Shown: positions 24,692 through 36,600 of the stretch, one piece after another
Numbering within the stretch: the stretch's first letter is position 1
Layout of the letters: the number at the start of each line of letters is the position of its first letter
Source of the DNA: Euonymus europaeus
Taxonomy: Eukaryota > Streptophyta > Magnoliopsida > Celastrales > Celastraceae
Assembly: GCA_963580455.1 (NCBI GenBank)
Contig: OY756963.1
Location: forward strand, 21,843,555 to 21,907,554
Direction: 5' to 3'
Length of the DNA: 64,000 nt
Notes under the pieces: generated by a model
Databases searched by the model: none
What the model saw: only the letters and a program-made list of their open reading frames with translations
What the model was told of the DNA's origin: nothing
Program-made: the position numbers and the translations under genes

Positions 24692-27600
24692 TCAAGGAGA
24701 TTGAAGAGCAGTGAGATAATATGGATACCCCTTGCAAGTCCCTGATGATTGTCTCACTTCCTTTCGATTTTCCTGATTAATATAAGGTAGAAGATTCCAT
24801 TTCAGAACATAACTTGACAAGTCATACGTCCCAGGAGAGAATACACAAATCTGAAGAGGAATTTCAACTGATGAGGCAGGCTCAAGTTCGATACTAGTAG
24901 AGCTCGATCCTGACCAAACGAACGGAGAGACACTTTCTAATGACAAAAACTTCCCCGTACTGGTTCCAGAAACATCAGATCCAATTTTGAGGTCATTTGT
25001 TAGAGATACATCATGCCACCCGATACAATTTTCAGCAGCGGTAGCATCAGAGATCTGAGCACTACTGTCGGCGGAGTCATAGGTCTTAATGCATACATAT
25101 GCAACCGCATCAGAGGAGTTGTAAATGGTCATCCTCAACTTTATTTCACAAAATGAAGAGAAGTTATGGCGTATGGTCTGAGGCCCATATAGCACCCATG
25201 ATATCGGGTTTATGCCTGAAGTACTGATGAAGGGGAAGGGCAATATATTATATGACAGAAGACAAAAATCAACATAAGTTGTGCACCAGTTTTTCAGAAA
25301 GGGAATTTTTAAAAAAGGAAAAAACAAGAAAAAAACACTCATGTGTCGTCTTGCCTGCAATGACATCTATGATAAGAAAAAAACCGATACTCATCAGAGG
25401 TCCCGAATCCAATATCATCCTCTTGCAGGCGAGCTATCAAAATAAAGTCTACCATGTTTGTATCTTCCTGATCCATTCACAAATGAGAGGGAATTTTTTT
25501 AGTGAAGCAGCAAATAACATGCAGCACCAGGGGAATTATAGTCATGTGCTAATTTAAAAGGTCGTGTACAAGGTTTTTTAATATACAAGAAAATAGCAAA
25601 GATGTAATTGTCTGTGCTCTGTGCAGCTAAGCTCATAAGAAATACCATATTGGGACTAACTTTGTGCATGACAGCAAAATGAACTTTTCATAAAGGGATG
25701 CTCTCTTTACATTAACAGCATTGTAGAGATTCACGAGCCCAGTGAAATATTTTAAAAGAAAGAGATCTGTTATGTGCAGTTGTTCCATAAAGACTTTAAA
25801 TGTATAAAATTTGCTTTTTCTAAGTAGAAAGTGGAGGGGCCTTAAAAGTTTTTTTAAAGCTTTTTGGTCTGGTACCCTATCGTCAAACTATTTGAATATT
25901 TTTTTGGAGCAAAGACAAAGACAGATTGCACTTGATCATCATAGAATGATTATAAACCTGATGAAATACTCCCTGCAGCAATTTTTCATGGTTGTGGAAA
26001 TCAGCCAAAGGCGACCTAGATACATTGAACAGAACTCCATTGTCTCCCAGAGGACCCAATCTAACATCATTCCCATGAAGAGAGGGAGAGGTTTTGTCTT
26101 CAGCGACCATTGATCTGCAACGACTCTGAAGCCCCAAAAAAGAAAAGAGAAAATCAAAATGCAAGTCAACTAATTTGCTAGAACAACATTTTAGGATAAA
26201 GAACACTGCAAGAATAACAATGCAATTCATAAACAGCACAAGTAAGCCCCGGACAAAACCAAAACTGATGCAGTCCTTGCTTAAAATTCAGCAATCACAC
26301 AGAATTTCCCATTGAAAAAAGAAACCTTAGCACAGAGTGCAAACAATGCCAAAGACATATATAAGATGCTTTACGACTGAAACATATGGGGAAAAAAGGG
26401 AAGTGGAAGCAATAAAGAAGATGTATGACCAAAAGTACAGCTTCTTACACCAACCTTGAGTGTAAAGAAGCAAGAACAAGCTTGACCACCATTTAAAGAT
26501 TGTGATGGAAAGATGGAATTCATGGGCTGAAGTAAAGAAATTTCCCACTGGTGTCCAACAGCTGATAACTGATGAACCTGGAAAATTTTCGAACTGGTCC
26601 TGTTGACAACATCCATGCACACAAGAAACTGCTCCAGTTTTGATGGATAAGGAGTAACTTTAAATGACACATCCAATGACGGAAACACCTATAAAAGAAC
26701 AAATTCCAAAAGACCAATTGGTCAAGTTGAGCACATAGAGTGTAAAAGAAGATTATATACGTCACCATCATCAACTTAGCGATACTAGTTTCTTCTGCTT
26801 TTAAAGGAAATAAATGTTCTTCAGAAAAAGAAGACCAAAATCTAAAATTTATCAAACTGACAAGACTTTATCATAACATCTAGAAAAATAATTGTTTCTA
26901 TTAATCAAATGATGATTGTAGTTGGCCCAAGAAGCTTGGTAAATTTTTAAATAACAACTCAAACATAGATGTAGAAAAAGAAAGGTATATAAAAACAGGA
27001 GATTTCCGTTTTTCATGTTTAATTTCGTACCTGCAAATTGTAATGCATGCGCAGAGTGCGGTATCTTATGACACTCGTTACATCTCCAATCTCATAATAA
27101 ATTGATATGTGCAAGGAAATATTTCCCGGAGTAGCAGCCCGAAGCCACAGCGGCCACAAAAAGGGTTTTTCCCCTAGTACCGAAATATCCTGAAATACAG
27201 AACATACCAAAAGCAAAATTACTCCTGTACCAAATCAGTACAAATAAACAATTTAAAAGAAACCACCACACTGACCTCTGGAAATGAAATTAAAGTATTA
27301 TTTGACATTTTATTAGGTTTGGCATGTACAGCACTTTGTTCAACATCTTTGCTCGCTTCTAAGCAAGCAGGAAAGTGTACGCTCAAATCTTCTTGACACC
27401 CAACACAAAGGAATCTAGGATGACTGATTTTCATCCTCAGGTTCTGCCGAAAGACATCGTAAAACATGTTATCAACTACATAATAAATGAATGAGCTATA
27501 TATACATACAGATATGAGAGTGTATAAATTTATACATGTATAAAATAAAGGAAACAACGCCCAGTGCTCAAAGCTCCCACAGTGGTGGTGGAGTTTGGGA

Positions 27601-30600
27601 AGTGCAGAAGAAACAACCTTTCCCCTGCATTAAGGAGAAACAGTTTTCGTTGTTTGAGTCGGTGATGCCTATGTTTCCATAAAGCAAATTCACCACAACA
27701 GCAAAATTTGCCCTCATATATATACATACACTACATGTGAGATTATATAAGCGAGATAACATTAATAGAAGGGTTTTATTTTTCTGATAAGCATAATATT
27801 AATTGAAGTTATAACCAGCCTCGCATAAGCAAGATGCGCTTGTTGGAGCCTCACCTAAGTAACACATCGAAGAAAGAACTGTGTGTGAGTGGATTTATAT
27901 ACATGTGGATGGCCTCTAACTCTTGAGCTATGCTTTTAAGTTGAAATGGGGCCACAGTACACTTGTGTCCAAAAGTTCATTTCAGGCACACATAATGTGA
28001 GCGCACCCCCCGGTCCAAACTCCCAACACGGTATTGGAACATAGTTGTCGGGGTGTTACATTTCCACCTATGTCACAATTCGTCTGCTTTGGGCCTTCCC
28101 AAGTATCCGCATGACTTTGTTTTCCCATGAGGTCACTTATCCCAATATTACTCTCGTAGAAGCACGCTTAACTGCGGAGTTTTAAAGGGATATGATGTTA
28201 TTACTCCGAGGAAAATCGGTTGTGCTATGTTAGGAAATTTGGCCTACTGTACTCTGCACATTAGATATTCCCCTTGGGCAATGTGAGATTTAAAGCACTG
28301 AGCCCCTATGACAATGGGTAGCTCGCCCAATACAATCAAGCTTGCGTTGCAGAGGCACAACTCAGGCTCGTTTGGAGAAAAAAAACTAAGGTCTCCCACC
28401 TCTGAGCACACAAAGGGATGTATGTAACAAGTGAGATGGATTTGAGGATGTACGGACTTAGTGTGTGAGGGGGGAGTGTTGGAGCCTCACCCAAGTCCCA
28501 TATCGAAATAAGTGTGTGTGAATGGCTTTATAAACATGTGGATGGATCCCAACTCTTAAGCTATAACTTTTGAGTTGAAATGGGTCACTATCCACTTGTG
28601 TCCAGAAGCCCGTTTTAGGCCCGTGTGATAGACTAGTTATTATCAACCAGTATAACAAAAGGACACGTGGAGCAGTCTGATTGGGGCACTTGTTGGTGTC
28701 TAGTTGGTTTAATAGCTATTGTCTTATTGTGTTGCTTTTAGGGAGCGGATGGATGGTGGTGGAGGCAATTCGGAAAATACCAGAATCAAAAGGAGGTCTG
28801 ATAAGATACAGACCCTCCAAACACCCCTCACTAGCACACCAAGGCCCAATCCCGACCACGCATGGGCTGAGTTGTTCTCCAAAGGCCCCGCGGGATCAGT
28901 GAAGCCATACCCCTTAGGGTTCAATGGGCCAATCCCCTTTAGAAAACCTTGGGTACTAGTGAGGGAAGAGCCAACACTTATCAACTGCACTTCACATTCT
29001 GATCTTACCAATGTGGGATATCGTATCAATACCCGCCCCTTGAAGACCAACGCCGACATTGGTCGAGCACTCACGGCCTACTTGAGGCACACATGGGCCG
29101 GCCACTCCGCAGGCGAGGTCCAAGGGTTGGACAGACATACCATACCCACAGTCGAAAAGGACTCCTATGATATTATTGATAAGATACAGACCCTCCAAAC
29201 ACCCCTCACTGGCACACCAAGGCCCAACCCCGGCCACACATGGGCTGAGTTGTTCTCTAAAGGCCCCGTAGGACCAATGAAGCCATACCCCTTAGGGTCC
29301 AATGGGTCAATCCTCTTTAGAAAACTTTGGGTACTAGTGAGGGAAGGGTCAACACTTATCTACTGCATTTCACAATCTAATCTTACCAATGTGAGATATC
29401 GTATCATTACATGCCCCTTGAAGACCAACGCCCACGTTGGTCGAGCACCCAAACACCCCTCTGATACCATTGATAAGATACAGACCCTCCAAACACCCCT
29501 CACTCACACAACAAGGCACAAAACCGGCCACGCATAGGCTGAGCTGTTCTTCAAAGACCCCACAGGACCAGTGAAGCCATACCCCTTAGGGTCCAATGGG
29601 TCAATCCCCCTTAGAAAACCATGGGTACTAGTGAGGGAAAGGTCAACAGTTATCTACTACACTTAACAGTCTTATCTTACCGATGTGGGATATCGTATCA
29701 AAGTCCTAGCTCCTCGAGATACTAGGGTTTATGTTTTGCTTTTCCTCTTTCCTTTTGTATTGAACAATTGTACGCAAGATAACTCTGTCGAAATCAATAC
29801 CATCAGTGTTGTTTTTTGTGGTAGTGCCTTTGATTTTCTTAATTTTCGAGCTCTGTATTACTGTGACTATCATTGATATTAGAGGATTTTGATTCTAATA
29901 TGGTCAAATCTAAAATGGAGAGATAATCAGATGATTTGGAGAAAGAAGTTACTGGTTTGAAAGCTGTTGTGGGTGATATTAATGAAGACATGGAGACTCT
30001 AAAACTTTAGATGGCAGAGATGAGGATATGGTGAGTTTTGAAGGCCCAGCCCCAGGCAATAAAGGGAAGGAGCAAATCGACGGAGAATCATCTCACGCTC
30101 CAATTGAGGTTCATCTGGGTGATTGATTTACCTCTGTTGATTGGGATAGCCATTGTAAACGCCTGGAGTTATCGATTTTCCCTAGGGAGGACCCCTCACG
30201 TTGGCTTTTCCGAGCCAAACATTACTAATTGTGAATCAAGTCACTGATAGTGAGAAGGTGGCGGCAACAATGGTATATTTGGAGGGCAAGGTGTCGGGCT
30301 GGTTTCAATGGCTTGAGGCTAGAACAAGCATCACCTCCTCGATGGCTTTTCGTTCAACTTTATCTAAGCGATTATGAAATTCTCAGGTGGGTAGTGACCA
30401 TGAGAATCTGGTCGCATTGAAACAAACCAGCACCGTCGCTGATTATCGAGAAAATTTTAAAGCAATTTCTACACCGTCCCGTGATGTTGGGGAAGAAATG
30501 CTAGCTTGCACTTTTATGAATGGGCTTAAGGAACACATTAGGGCCGAGATAAGGACGAGTCTACCTCTCACTCTAGCGGGCCTATTGGAATTTGCCCATC

Positions 30601-33600
30601 GGGTTGAAGAACGCAATGATGCTCTCACGCGTGCTCAACAACCCAAATTACAGCGTTTCACGCCTGCTCCTGGTCCAATTCGCCTAACGAATTCTCCAAC
30701 CAGTTTTGGGCGACCTCCAGAGACAAAATTTGAACATCGTGATTCCAAGGCGACCATTCCCTCACCGATAGCGGTGGAGGAGGTGTTGATCAAATGGGAC
30801 TACCCATATTGTGACAACACTTGCGAATCCTCGACAGCCATCAAGTCCCAGTTTCCTAAATTCAACCTTGAGGACATGGTTGCTGATTTAGGAAAAAGTA
30901 GTGATAGACCAGTTATTATCAACAAATATAACAAAAGCGGGACAGGTGTAGTCTGAATGGGGCGCTTGTTGGTGTCTATTTGGTTTAATATCTTTTATCT
31001 TATTGTGGTGTTGTGTTGCTTTAGGGAGCGGCTGGATGGTGGAGGAGGGCATTTAGAAAATACCAGAATCAAAAGGAGGACCTAGCTCCTCGAAATGCTA
31101 GGGTTTATGTTTTGTTTTTCGCCTTTCCTTTTGTGTTGAACAGTTGTAAGCGAGATAACTCTATTGAAATCCTATTGCTGTTTTCTGTGGTTGCGCCTTT
31201 GATTCTCTTATTTTCAAGCTCTGTATTATTGTTGACTCTATCACTGTGTAATGTGGCAGCACCCCTAGTCAAAATTTCCAATAGGGCATTTGGTGAATAA
31301 AAAAAATTGATGTATTTGTGGCTGGCATTTCAGATTACGCAACAGCTTTCACTGCTTTACAGAAAATTAAAGTTCAGGATCAGTGGCTAGCAAGGTCAAC
31401 TTGATTTCCTAAGGTATCATCCACTCAAAAGTTGGAAGATACATATTAGACAACAAGCACATGGATAGGGAAAGCAATAAATGTTGAACAGATACTAGAT
31501 GGAATAAAATCTTGCCTTCACACAAAATTCTGATCCATTTCTCAACTCCAAAACAAGTTGTTGTATATCTCCCACATATGCCTTCTCTGGTAGCGGATGA
31601 ATGGAACCCTCAAGTCTGGGCACACTCTGGCAATGAGGAATTATAACACACAAAGAAATGCAGGAACTTAGTCTATATTACAAATAAAATGATGGAAATA
31701 ATAGGCAAAGGATCAGCACCTTGACCACTAGAAAGTTCATGTCATCGTTGGAATGCTGCTTGTTTTTCCTTCTCCCTCCAGTGACTTTTTTATTCACTGT
31801 GTTAGACTCAAAACTATAAAAACCAACTATAGAACCCGACAGTTTCCATCTCACACCAACAATTTTCAGAATGCCTTCTACTGTGGGGATAACTTTCAGT
31901 TCAACCTGCAACAGTAATTCATGTCAAACAGACCAAAAAAAAAAGCCATTCTAGTTAAACAAGCTCTAGCAGAAAACAAATATTTCTCATTAGCAGGGTA
32001 TTTTTTTTAAAAAATTGTACGGAAAATTTATCAATGAACCAAGTTGGTGATGCATTCAGAAACACAGATACTGAACCTCCAACATGAAAACTAGAAACGT
32101 GTATTAAGATGTTGTAAACCTTAGCATATGCAACCCCACATATTTCATTCTCTGTAGAAAATATAACAACATTCTGCCTCACAACAATTTTTTACGAACA
32201 GAATACTTTTAATAAGTTAGATCCAAAATTGCATTTTCAGGTCTCAAATTCCTGTTTTTGGTTGGGACACGGCAAGGAGGGAGGAGGGGAGAGGTTTCAA
32301 ATGTTCCTATCCACTCATTAATCTGTAAGTGATAATGCATTCAACTTGCTAGACCTCCATGTAATTTTGTTTACAGGAGAACCAGAGTCAATCTGATAAC
32401 AGAGGAAACATGGAGTCGATATCAATACAAAATGTGATGTAGAAAAACAGAATTTAGGTCACTGTCCAACATCATTAATGCAAAATGCGTAGCTAAGTGA
32501 CATTAATCATTTATTTTGCCATGTATTTATTGAAAACTTTGACGCCCCAACAACTAAAACTATGTATAAACAGGATTCGAGAATTACAGAGCTTCAGTAG
32601 TATTACAAATCATACAAAAGTCCATCTAAGTGACACTTACCAAAACAGTTTCACCCCCTCCTAATGTAATATCAGCCTCAGACAATGTAAACAAAGAATT
32701 TTCCAACCTCAAATCACTGCACCATCAAACAAAGAGTCCTTAAGATGCAGACATACAGGAAAGGAACAGTACAAGAAAAAAAAAATAGACTCCCTGATAT
32801 GCTGATGTTTGTGTATTTATGCGTACATACCCACTAGACATACATCTCTCATCATTCTGAAGTTCAATGCCAGAGCTGTTTAAACCTGCAGTATCATTAA
32901 AATCTTGATTGCCAGAATTCGACGAAAGGAAAGGAAAGAGAAGACAACAACTTACCAGGATCGGTTTCATCAGATTTTGCATTAAGCTCACACATCAAAG
33001 AAACACTGGAGATAGAAATAGATATTTGAAGAGGGTTTCTAAATTCAACCCCAACCTTTATTGGTTCTGCAGACAGAGAAAACATTATTTAGAAAATTTA
33101 AATAGCTAATGTAATGGTTTAACATACTTCTACAACCCACAGTTGTCAACTGCACCTTAAGAATGATAACTAACTGAGAAGTTGCAACTTTGCCAACATA
33201 AATTATCCTTCTGGCTAATAGCTAATAGTATATAGAAACGAAGCATGAATTCAGTTTTATAGCCAAAAAAGCGTACACGCATCTAGTGAGTTAAAATGAC
33301 ATCTATTTACTAGAAGTCCTACTATCAAGAAGTCCAAGAACAATAACCACAGTTAGCAGTAGGTATGTAGCTAGCTTTTTACAGATTCCAATGTTTTAGT
33401 TTCTGGCTGTAATTTCTTGGTGCAAATTTGGGCAAAAAATAATTCAAAAATAAATAAAAGGGAAAGAATGAAAAAAGGAAATATATAAAAATGGGAAATC
33501 AATAACACAACTTCACATAGAATACTACTGCCTTCATACCTCCTGCCACACAAATATTTGATTCTTTATATTTCCTTGGGAGAAGCTTTGATTGCACCTC

Positions 33601-36600
33601 CAGCCAATTAGTCCTCACAGTTGGGAGAGATGGAATCATGTCCTCCTCTAATGCATGCCACAGATTTTCCCTAACGCTAACCTGATTAGAATGACCATCT
33701 GGCATCATAAACCACTCATAATATAAAAGACCAGTGCTGTCAGAAAATTGCGAAATCAATTTCTTCTTCAAGGATGTGGAGAAAAACTAAAATATGTTAT
33801 GAAGACCGGGCCATAATTTATGAGGAAAAAACTCATGATGTTGAATTCAAAACTGCTGATTACCATCTTTGAAATGAATCTTAAGCCAAAAAAGGAGAAT
33901 AAAATAAAATTGTTAATAGATTGCTTAGAAAAGTAACCCAATAGCTATGATAGTGAGCAACAAATTGGAAAAATTGGCCAAGAAAGGTGAACGAAAAAAA
34001 GAAACACCACTTGAATCACAAAGGATGTGGTGGCACTTGGCAGGTTCAGGAATAACAATGTATAAAGCCCTAGACCCCAATACTATGGAAAAATAATTTG
34101 TGCAGTCTAAACCAACCCCATCTAGGTCGCTGAAGCAGCTCTACTACTGTACAAATTTTAACCCCTAAAGAATGGGCCACAAAAACTTCATTATAAGATT
34201 AACCTGATCTTCTAATAGATATGTCCCCTCATCAAATCAATATATGGGTTACACGAGAGAGGGGAAGGGAGATGGAGGGGGAGGGGGAGGGAGAGCACAC
34301 TGCATACAAGAGATTGACATTTCCAGGTAACAAGTCAAAATCAACTTACAGCCGCAGGAGATGCATAAGTCCGATGATCTTCAAAAATAACCTTCAGTGA
34401 TGATATGTTGATTGCAGGCAACTGAAGCTTCGATACCTCAAAAGTTTTGCCGGTTTTCTACATTATAGATAAGGGTCAGAGAATTTAAACGTAAAAAATT
34501 CATTAGCTAATTTGTTTAAAATGAACTGTGTTTGATTCAGTGCCAATTATAACTGATATAAGAACTAACAGGAGTTCATGTCAGTCATTAAAGCACTTTG
34601 CATTTCTCAGCACCATCATGGCTAGGTTAGAGGAACCTCTAACACTAAAATAAAGAAATAAGTTTGAACAGTTACTATCATCCTACATTGGAAGAAATTA
34701 GAAAGGGAGAGGAGAAGAGGCCCAAATTTTCATTCTTTTTTCACTAGAAATTCAGTGTTAGAATTTGTGAAGCCAAGCTAGTTATGTAAAACCCAAAAGA
34801 AAACAGGTTCATCCACTGATAAAGGTTAGACTTCGCAACCACTTGGAACATTTAACTAATTTCTCTTGAGCAGTTAAGCAAGCATTTAGATTAGGGAAGC
34901 AAACACTGATAGTCACCTGAACAATACGAAAAAATTGCTTTAGAAACAATTCCTGTGTTGTCTTTGACTGATGACCACAAGCCAGGATGTCCAGCATATG
35001 TGCGACAGCCACGTCATACATCTCAAGAGAGGCATACCACCTATGCATAACAAGAGCCTCCTCACATTTAAATTTCATAGTTAGGCATGATATTCAAGCA
35101 AACTTTAGATGTGGAATATCCATAAAACTTACTGTCCAATATGAAAATGAACATGATCCTTGATGTAGCTCCATGTTGTTCCTTTATAAACAGAAATAGC
35201 ACCTCTGTAGGTACGTATAGCATGCTTAACCTGCCATAGAGGACAAGATCTATATTTAGGACATGCAACAGTCATCAAGATATACGGACATATTAACAGC
35301 TTTTAAGGCTGTCAGTACCTGATCACATTTTTTGTAGCGATCACCAGAAAGAACAAGATGAAATCCATACTTGTGCACCATTGGTGGTTTGGAAAGCAAG
35401 TAGCAATAAGATGCTTGCTCAAGCATAAGAGCAGAATGTAATGGTTCCTGAAAATGAAAAATGAAAAATAAAAATAAAAATTGAAATATTCAAATACTAC
35501 AATATTCAAAACCTTGAGTGTTACCTCACCACAAATGCGGAAGTATACTGTAGCAGCCTCTTTATACTGATCTCTTGCCTTCAACATTTCCACCCACCAA
35601 AGTCCACACCGTACAGCATTTTGCTGACCAGATGACCCAATTTTCTGCATGAATAATGTATTTGATGTAAATAAAAAGGGTTGATGAAGCAAATGACTGA
35701 AGCGACATATGCTGATTTGATAATAGTATAAGCAAACAGTGTATCACTCCAACAATATGCATATCAGGATTATCGTCCTCAGGATAAAATCTACTTTTGC
35801 AAGAAAAAGCACGCAAACTCATAAAATAACAGGCTTCCCAAACGATGAAAGAAGCAAATTACAGACTGACAGGATTAAAATGCAGAGTCATGAAAAGGAT
35901 TGTAAAGATTAAACAGTCAAAAAGAAAGGTCATGCTAGGATTCCAGGGGGAGATTTTTCAAAATATGAGATATGATATTATACCAACCCTAAAGGACTTT
36001 CATGAACAAGTAAAATAAGTGATAGGAATACATACTAAATAAGTAGTAAATGCATTTTCCATGCAATATTCTGCTTCCTTTCTTGATTGATCCAGCATAA
36101 AATAAGTAAGGCCAATCATTTCCTACAAAAACAAGAAGACACATTAAGAATGTTCCAACAGGAGGTCCTCAAGGTTGACAAGTCAATCACCAGCCTCAAC
36201 AAGGACATAAAATAAAGAAACTTCAAGCCAGTGGGAAAAATCTGACGTCGATAACTTTGTCAATCTACAACACAAAACTAGACGCATGTAGTCGAAAAGG
36301 ACTATAGTCATCCACATATACTAATGTTTGATAATATTAATATATTTAAGCAGATATGCTCCAGGTATTTTTGGAAAGAACTGTTGAAAGAATAAATTTA
36401 TGTGTATGCAAATTCTACAATCAGTGTGTTATATTTAGAGCTAGGAAGCACGGACGCAAACATGGGTGTCGGACAAGACACTGCATGAATACGCTCACAC
36501 GACAATTCTCAAAACTTTAAGGACACGATACGTCAAGGATACAGCAACTAAATATTTAATAAACATATTTAATTTAATTCATATAAATATCCAATTACAA

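Larger units (their letters stand above)
28626..31243 (+). mobile_element. Ty3/gypsy deletion derivative (level 2 of the nest)
   Basis: LTRs 28626..29872 and 30902..31243 start TGATAGAC and end CTCTATCA or ACTATCA. The 5' LTR is long only because a TRIM sits in it. After the 5' LTR comes TTGATATTAGAGG, a decayed form of the initiator-Met-tRNA primer site. A purine run AGGAAAAAGTAG precedes the 3' LTR. Flanks CCGTG (28621..28625) and CTGTG (31244..31248) look like a 5-bp TSD with one change. The interior holds only gag-like sequence fused to a pol tail. Confidence 0.82.
27841..31300 (+). mobile_element. Outer LTR element, interrupted (level 1 of a nest)
   Basis: A repeat beginning TGTTGGAGCCTCACC occurs at 27841 and again at 28477. 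The second copy is preceded by a polypurine tract GAGGGGGGAG (28467..28476), so 27841 starts the 5' LTR and 28477 the 3' LTR. Both copies share the order TGTGTGTGA, ACATGTGGATGG, AGTTGAAATGGG and CACTTGTGTCC. The 3' LTR is split at 28625 by a second element and resumes at 31244 (TAATGTGGCAGCACCCC aligns with the 5' copy near 27990). The right end is unclear, about 31300. The interior of about 420 bp has no coding region. Confidence 0.75.

Noticed and set aside
28719..29537. 272-aa plus-strand open frame
   Set aside because: It is read through repeated TRIM LTR sequence; its internal repeats mirror the DNA repeats and no protein family fits.
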